Shown: positions 22,526 to 34,227, counted from the stretch's first letter. The stretch is DNA of 64,000 nt from Fremontodendron californicum (GCA_030761205.1 JAULJL010000005.1:9201501-9265500), one strand, 5' to 3'. Numbers and translations: made by a program. Notes: generated from the letters alone by a model not told the origin.

Positions 22526-24277
22526 GAAAAAAATTTATAAATCAATTACGTCATATCAATTTATATCCCATTCTAATAATTTAAAATCATTTCATCAATT
22601 TTTTCATGATCATTAAAATCATATTATTTTTTGAAATTTTCTCACAAATAAATCCCCAACCCCTAACGTTTTCAGCAAAAATTTGAATATTTTATTTTAT
22701 TCTCAAGACGATTTTTACCATGCTCTCTAATTTCTTTATCTTTGTTATTGTTTGACTAATGTATTTGATTTGGAGAAAGGATTTTATGAAAGCCATTTAA
22801 AGCCGTTTTTCTGTTACCACGCTTAAAATCATTCTTTTCATATTATCTCGAATTATTTTTATGAAAAGTGGCCAAATTTTACTATCCATGGTGAAAGGTT
22901 TTGGAGTTCTTTTTACATGCCTTGGAGATTTTTGTTAAAATGTCACTTAGAGATGGGTAACTAAAGCATTGATCTCGTGGAAAAGTAAGATTTTGAGTAG
23001 AAAGATAGTCTTGGCATGGGAGCATTACAGAGACTGGCAGACGATAGCAACTCGGCTATTGCTGCCTGCGGCATCTAAAGCAATCTACGAACTAAAGAAA
23101 CAATGGGAAATAGAGGAAGGGGGATAGCTGGAGCCTGGAGGTTCATGATGAATCTGAAGTCATTGGAGGAAACAAATGGAGATGATGACAAAGAGATGTA
23201 GATAAAAACTAAAAAGATAGTCTTGGCTGATGGGTTATGTTGGAAAAGAAAATGATTTAATTTATTTTTTAAATTATGAAAAAGCTTTATTCACGTGAAA
23301 AAAATGATGAAATGACTTTAAATTATTGAAATGGGATACAAGCTAATGTGGCGTAATTGTTTCATAAAATTCCTTTTCTCTGTTGAGACCTTGAGTTAGA
23401 GAAAGGATTTTATGAATCAATTATGTCATATCAGTTTATATTTCATTCCAATAATTTAAGACTATTTCATCAAATTTTTTCATGTCATTAAAGTCATATC
23501 ACTTTTTGAAATTTTTTCACAAATAAATCCCCAACCCGTAAAGTTTCGTCTACTATATTTTGCCACTTTTCAGCAAAAATCTAAAAATTTTATGTTATTC
23601 TCAAGACGATTTTTACCATGCTTTCTAATTTCTTTATCTTTGTTATTGTTTGACTAAAGTATTTGATTTGGAGAAAGGATTCTATGAAAGCCATTTAAAG
23701 CCGTTTTTCTATTACCACGTTTTAAATCATTTTTTTTCGTATCATCTGGAATTGTTTTTATGAGAAGTGGCCAAATTTTACTATGGTGAAAGGTTTTGGA
23801 GTTCTTTTTACATGCCTTGGAGATGTTTGTTAAAATGTCACTTAGAGATGGGTAACTAAAGCATTGATCTCATGGAAAAGTAAGATTTTGTGTAGAAAGA
23901 TAGTTTTGGCATGGGAGCATTACAGAGACTGGCAGACGGTAGTAACTCGGTTATTGCTGCCTGCGGCATCTAAAGCAATCTACGAACTAAATAAACAATG
24001 GGAAATAGAGGAAGGGGATAGTTGGAGCCTGGAGGTTCATGATGAATCTGAAGCCATTGGAGGAAACAGATGGAGATGCTGACAAAGAGATGCAGATAAC
24101 AACTAAAAAGATAGTCTTGGCTGATGGGTTATGTTGAAAAAGAAAATGATTTAATTTATTTTTTAAATTATGAAAAAGCTTTATTCACGTGGAAAATAAA
24201 AATGATGAAATGACTTTAAATTATTGGAATGGGATACAAGCTGATGTGGCGTAACTCTTACATAGAATACTTTCTCT
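22526..24277. mobile_element. Two-unit Mutator-like element (Pack-MULE-like) with 9-bp target duplication
   Basis: The whole 1752-bp block is flanked by a perfect 9-bp repeat, GTCCCAAAT (22517-22525 and 24278-24286). It consists of two direct units, 22526-23380 and 23399-24277, separated by 18 bp. Each unit has long terminal inverted repeats of about 70-90 bp (GAGAAAGGATTTTATGAATC... pairing with the reverse of the right end). A 9-bp duplication and long inverted ends are hallmarks of Mutator-like elements. No transposase is present. The shared interior holds a GC-richer, coding-like segment that may be captured gene sequence. Confidence 0.8.
23864..24082 (+). pseudogene. Coding-like segment inside the second MULE unit
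   Basis: This is an open frame of 72 codons containing LPAASKAIYELNKQWEIEEG and DSWSLEVHDES, more protein-like than its AT-rich surroundings. The same segment in the first unit (about 22970-23190) has a stop in AAGTAAGATTTTGAG and an extra G near 23125, so it is not conserved as coding. I do not recognise the parent protein. Capture of a host exon by a Mutator-like element is the simplest reading. Confidence 0.35.
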
Positions 24278-24286
24278 GTCCCAAAT

Positions 24287-25500
24287 CGGTTAAATCCTAA
24301 TTTGTTTTTTTTTTAAAAGTTAAATAGATTTATTTAAAACAAAAAGTTTAATAAAATTAGCAAAACTAGTAAAGCAAAGAACATAGTTCTAAGTTAGTTC
24401 AACGCACACTGACAAAATATCATCTAAAAGATCAAAAGATTAACACCATAAGAAATACAAAACTCCACTCTAAAAAACATAAACAACAAGCTACAACAAT
24501 GAACCCTTAAAAACCGTTTGATCATAATAAGCAAGTAGGCCTTCTTGTTCTACTTTATGTAGCCTTAATGATTCAAGCACTCTTTGTGCATCTTGTGAGT
24601 ATGTAGATTCTTTTTCTCGTGAAGCATTGATGTAAACAATTGATTAGCTCCCTTGTAACAAGAAAGAATGACCTTTCAAGCCTAAACCATTTCTTCACAA
24701 GTGATCCGAGGCAGCACACCTAGCTGGCTCAAATACTTTCAATGCCAAAACCATAACTACATAGGCTGATGAGAAAATCAAGATCTTCTTGATGTTCCAT
24801 TTTTCAAGTTTTAATAAGCAAAAAAAATCACCGGTCATAGTCAACTTCATCCGACTCATTTACACCTCAAAACCTTACACAAGGCAATCACACGGAACAC
24901 ATCGAGTAAAAGTACATCTTTAATGTTGCTAAGAAATCATCATTCTGGTACTACCAAAAACAATATATATATATATATATATATTTTTTATCCAAAAAAA
25001 AAAAAACACAATATTTTACTAATACTTTGAGCACCAGATAGAACCAAAGAAGCCAACACCCAATTAACTAAACAAGACTAACCTCAATAGCTGCCATAAT
25101 ACTTATAAAATATTACCTCAAATCAATCTGAATCAAAACTTTGCCGTTTAACTCTCAATCTAAAACACCCATTTCCAGCATTGTAATCATGAATTCTCAA
25201 AAATCTAAACCATAAAAAGAGACAAAACATCATATGACTTACAATACCACTCTCTAACCAACTCCTAAATATAAAACACATCACTTGTAATAATATTTCA
25301 TAATCTTAGCCATGAACGTTATACTTAAGAACATATTCATACCAAAAGTTCCTCCAATCCCAATCCCAAGAGAAGGCAGCATAAACTCGACCCTACACTT
25401 CCAAAGGGGTAATTTATCAAAAAAAAAAGCAATTAAATGGGTAATTTATCAAATAATTGTAAAACTAATTTAATTTTACACTAATGTAAGTGAATCTCTC

Positions 25501-25530
<30 letters not shown>
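24287..25530. other. Intergenic DNA with one unrecognised C-terminal-like frame
   Basis: On the minus strand, 24643-24491 is open and ends in TAG. It reads ESTYSQDAQRVLESLRLHKV and then EQEGLLAYYDQTVFKGSLL, followed by T-rich DNA like a 3' UTR. This looks more like a real protein tail than chance, but I cannot name it, and no upstream exon is visible. The rest holds (TA)n runs near 24962-24984 and 25505-25535 and no gene. Confidence 0.3.
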
Positions 25531-25539
<9 letters not shown>

Positions 25540-25599
25540 TTACATGAGAATTTAGCAATGAAACAAAGAAAACGTGGTTGGAATTTGGAAAAAAGAGTC

Positions 25600-26239
25600 C
25601 TACTGAGTCGTTTTCTTTTCTATGAGATGTTTCCCAATAGTTTCTGCAATTATTTCCAGTTCCTTAGTACTCACATGGGAAGCAACTTCTGCAAGCTTGT
25701 CATCTACTTCATACTCTATAGATGACCTGATGATAGATGATTCAGAATCTTTCTCCAGGATCTCCAACCGAATAAGTAAAAGATCAAATCCAAGAGCTTT
25801 GTATCCTCCTTCAATGACTTCAGTTTCTTTAACTCGATTTTCATCATCAACCTTTGTGAATCTTTCTTTCATATAACCAATTCCAGGGCTTCCTACAAGG
25901 ATTTTATTGAAAAAATCAGTTATTCCTAAACTCAAATCATAGATTAACGAAAAGCATAGGTAACTCCCCGTTAAATATAAGTTCAAAGGTTAATGAGTAT
26001 TTATATATACAATACAATAAAATAAAATAAAAATCTATAATTTATCTATAGATAGTACCTGGTGGAAATGTGACTTTGATAATGGTTCCAACGCCTCCAT
26101 CACCTTCTATGACTTCTACCCTTCCGAGGTCCGGTGCTACTTTATCGACGAGCCTTCCGAGCTCGAGACCACGGTAGACATCCCATACGAAAGCGGCCGG
26201 AACACCAACCGTAGTATCCTGTGAGAGATGGCCCTGCAT
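25600..26239 (-). CDS. NCS-like gene 2 (S-norcoclaurine synthase-like)
   Basis: The exons are 26239-26059 and 25892-25600 with a 166-bp phase-1 GT-AG intron, giving an intact 157-residue protein. It is a close paralogue of gene 1. One codon is missing in exon 1 (LGRVEV in place of VFGTVEV), and the glycine loop GDGGVGT and the GYMKERF/IEGGY block are kept. As in gene 1, the catalytic Tyr and Asp positions of norcoclaurine synthase carry Met and Ile, whereas the Glu and Lys are retained. The start (MQGHLS) is supported by alignment with genes 1 and 4 and by a TATA box at 26317-26326. The 3' flank is homologous to that of gene 1 (GTTTTACATGAGAA). It is likely a cytosolic ligand-binding PR-10 protein. 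Confidence 0.87.
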
Positions 26240-26316
26240 TTTTTTACGTTTAACCTTTCTGATTATATTTTTCCCTATAAGCTTCTGAATTTTGATCCCT
26301 TCCCCTTTCCGGATCT

Positions 26317-26326
26317 TTTATATATA
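26317..26326 (-). promoter_or_regulatory. TATA box of NCS-like gene 2
   Basis: TATATATAAA on the minus strand, 78 bp upstream of the ATG, in the same context as gene 1. Confidence 0.65.
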
Positions 26327-26569
26327 GCCTTGTGACTTTCAAAAGTGTCGAACAACAATAAGGCAACAGTAAAGAAATTGGTTTGGTTGCCTTTCTTAAA
26401 CTGCGTCGGCCCTTCAATTTGGAAGTTCCTAGATGGGAATCTAACTACTTTTTTTTGCTGAGGCCGAACTGGATGGACCAACTTCTACATATCATATAAT
26501 TATATTGTCATTTTCCAGGAAGTGTAATTTTTATCTTTCTTTTTTGGGATTAAATAAGGGTAAATTATC

Positions 26570-26660
26570 TTTCTTTTTTTGATAATTTGGGGAAAGGGGG
26601 AATCGAACCTTGTTTTTTGAGAGGGGGAACATGCAATCACTGAACCAAAGAATCGGGTGC
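26570..26660 (-). mobile_element. Short SINE upstream of gene 2
   Basis: It is flanked by a perfect 10-bp repeat GTAAATTATC (26560-26569, 26661-26670). On the minus strand it carries a pol III B-box-like GGTTCGATTCC and ends in an A-rich tail (ATCAAAAAAAGAAA). The homologous place upstream of gene 1 (AAGGATAAATTTACGATTAT, near 21866) has no insert. At 91 bp it is a truncated or minimal tRNA-derived SINE. Confidence 0.65.
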
Positions 26661-26670
26661 GTAAATTATC

Positions 26671-27600
26671 GATTATATTATATTATCGATTATATATTAT
26701 AATATAAAATATAAAAATATTATATTATATTTTAAAATTTAACTTTTTGCCAAACTTGCCTCTTAGAATATTATTACTGATCGATGTAATCATCAATCAA
26801 CAATCAAGGATAAAACCAAAATTTTATGTTGAGGGAGATCGGAATAGAAGGAAGTCAAATTATAAATTTTTGGAGGATTAAAATAAGATTTTATTATTTT
26901 TTGAGTTAAAAAATATTTAAGAATGAAGGAATTTTGAGGAACCAAAGAGAATCAAAGCTCTTGTCAATCCGTCCTTGGATCCGTCCCTGCCAACAATGTA
27001 AATAATAAAAGAATTAAAAAAAAAAAAGTTATCCAACAGATTTTAACATTATTTTTCAGAATAATATTTACCTATTTTTAAAATTTTATAGTAATTCATT
27101 TAACCTGAATTTTTAGTTTTTTGGTTGGGTTAATATTAGTGATACCAATCAAATTTGAAAAGGATAAGACAAAGAACTCACGAGAGAAAATAATATATGA
27201 TTGACAATTTTAAGGTAAAAATAATAAAAAAAACTCTGAACTTTATCACTTTAGTTAGATAAATCTTTATACTTTTATTATATTTAAATAAATTTTTAAT
27301 CTTTAAATTGTATTCAAATAAATTCCTAACCTTTAAGTTACATAAATAAACTTTTAATATAAATCAAATTTTCATTTAAAATAAGGACTTATTTCGGTAC
27401 AAATTAAAGGATAAAAATTTATTTAAATATAATTAAAGTATAAAAAAAATTTAAAAAAATTAAAATAGTTTAATTTTTTTTTAGTATTTTATCCAAATTT
27501 AAAATACATAATCAGAAGAAGCAAATGGTTCCGCGGATATCCGAATCCACATTTTAATTGCCATCCCTAATTTCGTCAGCGAAATTTTTTGATTGATCAC
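26671..27600. other. Gene 2 far-upstream region
   Basis: There is no gene here. It aligns in part with 21870-22516. A segment at about 26805-26995 is absent from the gene 1 side, and AT-rich text at 27200-27490 differs between the two. Confidence 0.5.
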
Positions 27601-27609
27601 ATCTTAAAT

Positions 27610-27874
27610 AGACTTGCTCATGGGCCGGGCAGCCGCCAAACTCGTATTGGATCGGGTTTAGATAGGAATTTTGATAATCCGGATTGGTTCGGATCACTAT
27701 TTATATATTAAAATATTATTTTTTATTTAAATTTAATTATTAAAAAAATATTAATATAAAAATAATTTTTTATTTTTTATTAATAAATAAATAGTAATCC
27801 GAACAGGCTTAGACTTAGGCAAACAAAAAAACAAGTTTCGCGCCGCAGCTCGACCTTGCTCATGAGCAAATCTA
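27610..27874. mobile_element. Foldback element, short subfamily (265 bp)
   Basis: The termini AGACTTGCTCATGGGC and GCTCATGAGCAAATCTA are inverted repeats. The flanking 9-mers ATCTTAAAT (27601-27609) and GTCTCAAAT (27875-27883) match at 7 of 9. It occupies the position corresponding to the GTCCCAAAT target of the two-unit Mutator-like element near gene 1. Confidence 0.7.
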
Positions 27875-28154
27875 GTCTCAAATAGGTTAAATCCTTACTT
27901 GTTACGGTTAAAATGTTTAGTCATGACTTGAGAAATCTTCTAAAAGTTTAGCTCTAGATTGAGCATTTAATTTTTTTTAAAATGTTAATGATAAAATTAT
28001 AATTTTTATAGTTGAATGGTTAAAATAAAAAATTACTTAATGATTAAATTTGTAATTTATAAATAAATAAAAAAAAAACTACTCTTTTTTGTAACGTATT
28101 AGTCTTCTCTAAAATATAACTTTTCCTCTTTTTTAAAATTTTTTTTTTCACTGA

Positions 28155-28994
28155 GCGTTTGGTAGGGTAAAAATGATAAAATGATGGGAAAATGAAAGGA
28201 AAAGAAATTTTGAATATGCTTGGTAAAAAATAAAAATGAAAGGAAAGAAAATAAGGAAGATAATTATTTTTTACTCTAATGCACAAAAAATAATCATTCC
28301 AAATTGGAATGATTAGAGGAGGAAAATTGAGAGACATGTGAATTAAGTGTGCATATATCAATTATTTTTATTTTTTTATTTTTTATCTCAATTTATAAAT
28401 GGGATAATGGTCAAATAATATAATTTTCATTTTCTTTCCTCTCATTTTTTAACTCTATCAAGTAATGGGTGGAAAGAAAATTATTTTTTCTTTCCACTTT
28501 CCCATATTTCCTACTAGGGGTGTAAATGAAACAATTGTGTTTGCAAGCTACGCGGGTTCGGCTCGAAAAAAAAACTCGAATTCGGCTTGGCCATTGTCGA
28601 GTTGAGCTCGAGCAGCTCGAATATCGAGCAAGCCAAATTCGAGTATCTTAATGCTTGAATCGAATTGCTAGCGAGTCTAATCGAGCTTTGTATTTTTAAT
28701 ATATATATTTTACTTTTAATTAGTATTAAAAAATCTCAACTCGAACTAGAATTCGAACTTGAGCTTAAGCACAAATAATCAAATTTGAAGTCGAATATGA
28801 AAATCGAGCTCATTTTTTATTAGATAAACGAGCCTAACCGAGCGAATTCGATTTTTATCTCGAATTGAGCTCGAGTTTTAAAAGTTAAACTCGATCGAGT
28901 TTCGAGTCTCGAATTTCGAATTTCGAGTCGAGCTCGAGCTTTTTATAGTTTGAGTTCGACGCAGCTCGATTAAACTCCTATTTCCTACCAAACA
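28155..28994. mobile_element. hAT-like MITE split by a later foldback insertion
   Basis: The outer ends GCGTTTGGTAGGG (28155-28167) and CCTACCAAACATA are inverted repeats typical of hAT-type MITEs. The interior is purine-rich with inverted pyrimidine-rich counterparts (GAAAGGAAAAG / CTTTCC). It is interrupted at 28515-28978 by another element. Confidence 0.55.
28515..28978. mobile_element. GC-rich foldback element nested in a MITE
   Basis: This 464-bp insert is flanked by direct repeats TATTTCCTAC (28505-28514, 28979-28988), 9-10 bp long. It is rich in TCGAGCTCGA/GAGCTCGAGC wording whose two halves are inverted. It is non-coding and probably belongs to the same 9-bp-duplicating superfamily as the other foldbacks, but to a different sequence subfamily. 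Confidence 0.65.
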
Positions 28995-28999
28995 TATCA

Positions 29000-30750
29000 A
29001 AAGAAAGAAAAAAATATATTTTCTATCTTTCCTCTTTTTTCCTCCTTCAAATTTTTATATTTTCATTTTTTTTTTTTTAAATCCAGTACAAATTGTTAGG
29101 CTGCCATAATCAGTTATTAATAAATTAGCTTAATTTAACAACTATCCAATAAGATATAGTCATATAGCAATCTTTTTGTGTAGGTAATAATATTCCATTT
29201 GCACATGTGAAGAGTCATGTTTAGAGTATATATCCAATTAGTTAGTCTGTCCAATTATTCTATTAGCAAGAATGGATTTGTTTACATTATCAAGTTGCAT
29301 TTAGAGCAGGCAAAGCTAAATCAAACTCAATAAATTATCCGAGCTGATTCATGATCGAACTCAAATCAACTCAAATTGATTTAAAAAATCAAAGACCCAA
29401 AATTAAAAAAATTCAAACCCAAAAATTCTCGAAACAGAAGCAATTCGAATTCAAGATCGATTCAATTCGAAACTCGTAAAAAATAAAATTTAGAATTCAA
29501 AAAACCTAAACTATAATTATATGATTTTATTTTAAAATAAAAAAATAAATAAATGATAAACTTTTTTCTTAAAAAAAAAATTTAAAATTTTGAAAATGTT
29601 ATTATTTATGATTATTATACAATTATAACAATAATCTATTATCAACAAAATTAATTAGTATTAAAAAATTTAAATTGAACTATAAAATAAAATAAATTTA
29701 AAACACATTAAATATGAATATCAAATTATTTTTAATACTATCCTTATTATATTTACAGCAAATAAAAACCAAAAAAGTAAAAAAATTATATTATTAGTCT
29801 AACATTTGATTTTATTATAAAAATAAACGTTTACAATATATTATTATACTTATTCCATATTTTAATACAACAATAATCAAATATATATAAAAAATTAATA
29901 TTATAATTGCTAGATTAGACTTGATGTTTTTTATAAGATCCGAATCTTTTGTTAAATAGTTGAAATTATAATTTCAACCCATGTGATTTGGTACTTTGGT
30001 TCGTTAGCAAAAATATATATAATCGTCAAGTCAATGTTATAAGATTTTTATGAACCCATGTGATTTGTTACTTATAATTTTTTATATTTGTTTAATTCGA
30101 CAGTTGTATTTCATGTTATATTCATATAAATCATGCACGTTAAATTTTAAATAAATTAAAAATATCTAATTATTTGTTTGATGTAAAAGAATTTCAATCG
30201 TTAAATATATATCAAAAAGATGATATTCTCGATCGACATAATATAAATATCGAATCGATGCGAAATTTTATGTGCACGATGAATGCGATTATATTCTTAA
30301 ATTCAGCGGTTAGTTTGTTAAAATATCAATTATATACGAAATTATAAAAGTATATAAAACTAATTAATTTTACACTAATATAAATTGATCTCTCCTCATA
30401 TAAAATTGTTAACTTGATTTAGTTCAATTTGGTAAAATATTCCAAATTGAACTGATAATATAGCATCAGAAAATAATCACAACATCTAAATGGAATTTAG
30501 TCAATAAAACCAATCAACAAAAAAGAAATATAACCCATCAATTCAATTGATAAATATTACTACGAAGCACATACTGATTATTAAACAAGAAAAGGAATAT
30601 CATATATTGCACTTGCACCATATTCATTAATAAAGATTAATTCATGACTCCTTATTAATATATTCCTTATTTGTTCTAGTAGTTGAGAAAGTTTTACATG
30701 AGAATTTAGCAACCAAACAAAGAAAGAAATCGTAATCGGAAAAGAGTCCT
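29000..30750. other. AT-rich DNA upstream of and beside the gene 3 remnant
   Basis: No gene is seen. About 29300-29480 holds a degenerate GC-rich repeat of the foldback type without clear ends. About 30405-30720 aligns with the 3' flank of gene 1 (19755-19990), showing that the duplicated block extends past the genes. Confidence 0.5.
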
Positions 30751-30752
30751 AG

Positions 30753-31219
30753 CTAGTGGGTGGTTTTGATCTTTTCACTCGGATGTTTCCCACAAGTTTC
30801 TGCAATTATTTCCAGTGGCTTAATGCTCACATAACGGGAAGCAACTTCTTCAAGCTTGTCATCTATTTCATACTCTATCGATGATCTGATGACACATGAC
30901 TCCGAATCTTTCTCCATGATCTCCAAGCGAGAACGTAAAACATCGAACCCAAGAGCTTTGTACCCTCCTTCAATGACTTCAGTTTCTTTAACTCGATTTT
31001 CATCATCAACCTTTGTAAATATTTCTACCATATCACCATTTACAGGACCTCCTAAAAGGATTTTAGTTATTGGGAAACAATCAGTTTCAAAAATTCTAAG
31101 TCAGTTCAAGATTAATGACTAATGAGTATAATTTTTTTTTTTTTTATATAATTATTGTTACGTACTTTTAGCTAGTTGTAGTACCTGGTGCTAATGTGAG
31201 TTTGACAATGGTTCCAACA
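30753..31219 (-). pseudogene. NCS-like gene 3, exon 1 truncated by a retrotransposon
   Basis: Exon 2 (31051-30753) is open and encodes the family block DDENRVKETEVIEGGYKALGF. It has small differences from genes 1 and 2: two extra residues (RY) in the ASxVSIKP region and a changed GGPVNGDM opening in place of SPGTGYM, which removes the conserved tyrosine. The intron (31184-31052) keeps its borders. Exon 1 is only 35 bp (31219-31185). It matches the other copies up to GGTTCCAAC and then switches abruptly to element B gag-region DNA. The start codon, promoter and glycine loop are gone, and the missing piece is not found at the far end of element B. It is a non-functional remnant. Confidence 0.85.
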
Positions 31220-31303
31220 AGAGTCGGCCACTGAAAATGCGAAATCCTACTACATCATATCAGACCGAATTCTTTCTACATTATTATCGTTAATCTCCCA
31301 ATC

Positions 31304-32246
31304 CTAATTACACTTTCCCAGTCCTCTATCAACCAGTGTCGTTAGATCCAACCACTTGGCATCTATAAGAGATTGTACTTTATTCTTGAGTGCAATGTAG
31401 TGCTCAATGCTATGCCTAATAGTTCCATAGTGATAATCACATCTTGCATTCGGGTTATACCACTTGGGATATGGTGGTGACAGGGGTTTCAATGGAACAT
31501 AAGCAACCAGGTGATTTCAGACAAATATTGGGAAAAGCTCTTGATAGAATGGGATCAAAATGCCTTTGGATCTTGTTCTTGGGTTGTTTCTTAGTCACAC
31601 ACGGCCTAGGAGTTGGGTCCTTTGATGGTGGCACTAAGGCTCGAACCAAAGTATTTACATGGGGAGATGGCAGAATAACAAGGCAAGGGTATAGATTTGG
31701 ACACAGGACCCTTGGATGTTGTGCATAGTTCGAGGTTCCAATCCCGGATGTTTGATAAGGTGATTGATGAGGGAAGAAATATGAACTGCCAATTGGTGGT
31801 GATGGAGTGCGACCCAGGGATCCTGTATTGGTCATCCCAGTGGACAATTGGATCATAGTAGGGTGGGGATACTGGTTTGGACCTAGAACAGTTTACAGGT
31901 ATGGTACAAGACCCGAGGTTTCTATCTTTGGTATCAGGCTCTTTGGTTTAATCATTTTCACGATTTTGTCCATAATTTCATCAGGGTTGCAACCTTTGTG
32001 GCATTGACAAGTGCAGGATCCAGCAAGGATTGTATGTTCTGGACCTGATGGTTTTGGTTGATCCATAAGTGATGAAGAGCCTTGAAAAAATTCCCTTTTA
32101 CTCTTACCCATATCCTCAACCATTTTCATCAATTTGACAAGCTGTTCTTTCACCTCCCGGATTTCATGCCCAAACTCCTCTTGATTGCGTTCCAAAGCAC
32201 CAAATTGTTCCTCCGATTCATTCCTCATATCTCGAACCCCTTTCAT
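31304..32246 (-). pseudogene. gag remnant of element B
   Basis: Three minus-strand pieces lie in different frames. 32246-31893 is a glutamate/lysine-rich coiled-coil-like N-terminus. 31856-31455 is a proline/serine-rich region. 31492-31304 carries PPYPKWYNPNARCDYHYGTI and HSIEHYIALKNKVQSLIDA, the C-terminal zinc-knuckle region of Ogre gag. The central gag body seen in element A (WYNQLDRD...) is absent. It is therefore internally deleted and frameshifted. Confidence 0.75.
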
Positions 32247-32249
32247 GCA

Positions 32250-34227
32250 AATGAAAATGACATTATTATCATGAGATCAAAAATGCAAATAAATGGACAT
32301 GCTCTATTCACATATGCATGAATGTAATGATGATTGATGCATGAAATTTACAAGATACGAAAATGTTTGATGAGGTGAATTTTCTTATTTACAATTGCTT
32401 GCATGTTATGAAAGAATGCAAATGAAAAGATCAAGGAAAAGAAAATTCTAACATCACTTTTTTTTTTATTTTTTTTTCTTTCTATTTTTCTTGACAACTA
32501 TTTTTTTTTTGACATTTTTTATTTTCTCATTTTCTCAAAAGTCTAAAACTAAAAGGAGATTTTTATTATCACATCACTACTCCATTACAAAAGAACTTTT
32601 TCATCATTTTCTTCTCATTTTTATTCTCATTTTTTCACTTTTCAAAGTGGAAATATTTTTCTATCATCTTTTCTCTTTTTTCAAATTCCTGTAAAGGAAT
32701 TGTTTTTTTTTTTTTAAACAACCCAAAGATACTACTTTCCAACATTATTACATAGAGAAAATAGTAAAGCACTAAAAGAGTGGAATAATCAATGCAAAGT
32801 AAGAAAATTAATGAATGCCCCTAATAATATCAACTTGTTTAGGCATCACGGTGCCTTTTTGTGGCGAGGTATTAAGCTTATTACAGGCGATGTACGTTCA
32901 TCGTTGCTTGACCTATAATGCTTATTCAGAATATAGAAATAAATGGCAAAAGATCAGAAGCATTCCTCCAAGTGTTCCTAGCTTCGGTATATCTATCAAA
33001 AATTTGGCTGGGCTTCGCCTATGTTGGCTCTATGGTTCACTATATGTGTGTGAAAGAAGTTCTAAAAGGCCCTGAATTGTTCCTCACTATTGCCTGTGAA
33101 GGATAGTAAGGCTCCCTGATAAAAACGGGTTCAATTCATTAGAGTATATTTTCCTAAGCCCATACGGAGGGTCAATCATGAAGGTTTTAGGTACTTTATT
33201 CTCCAGAAATGTTTCACTAGCCCATACGGAGGGTCAATCACGAAGGCATAGTTACTTTACTCCCACTTAAAAGAACGAAACCCGGGTAGAGAGTTCATGT
33301 TATACAAATGCAAGTGAAATATGTGTGGAGGAACAAAACAAATCTTTCACCACCTACTCTACAATCCTTATTCTAAATGCCCCAACAATTTATTAAAACA
33401 AAGATCAAGAATAGTGTAATACATTAACCAACCAGAGAGCAATAACAATATGCATGCAAAAAAACATTTTATTATTTTCAAAACTTATTATGGGCGGTGT
33501 GATGTGCATTCATCATTGCCCGATTTGCAAAGGTAAACTTCATCGGAATGTAGAATAGAAAGTAAAAAGATTGAAAATATTCCTCCATGTGTTCTTAACT
33601 TCAGGATATCTAATATAACTTCGGCATGGCTTCACCTAGGTTCACTATATGAAGGTGAACCAGTTCTAAAAGCCCCGAATTGTTCCTCACTATCGCCGGT
33701 GAAAGCTAGTAAGGCACCCCGATAAAAGGGGGTTAAATTCGTTAGAGTCTATTTCCCTAGCCCATGCGGATTGTTAATCACGAAAGCTTAGGTAATTTAG
33801 TACTCCGAAGGTGTTTCACTAGCCTATGCGGATTGTTAATCAAGAAGGCTTAGTTACTTTGCTCCCACGGAACCCGGGTATAGAGCTCATGTTATGCAAA
33901 TGCAAGTGTAGTGTGTGAGGAGAAATAACAAACATTTTACTACCTATTCTATACCTTTTATTCTAAATGCCTCAACAATTTATTAAAAGAAAATTCAAGA
34001 ATAGTGTAACGCATTAAGCAACAAACAATTATAATATACAACATTAAATAACTAGAGAACAATAATAAAATGCATGCATATGAGTATGGACATATTTAAA
34101 AACATTTTATTATTTTCACAATTCTCCTTATTATTGAAAAATGTGGGAATTAAATAAATACCAAATAAAACCAATAAACCGAGACTTTGATAGCACGTGA
34201 CTAATTCTAGGCCTGACTCTCTAAGTA
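32250..34227 (-). other. Element B leader with a duplicated segment
   Basis: This is non-coding. The stretch at 32820-33380 is repeated with divergence at 33480-33970 (GCATCACGGTGCC..., CTAGCCCATACGGAGGGTCAATCA, GAACCCGGGTA). Both copies resemble the leader of element A at 16690-17200. T-rich low-complexity DNA lies at 32455-32720. Confidence 0.6.
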
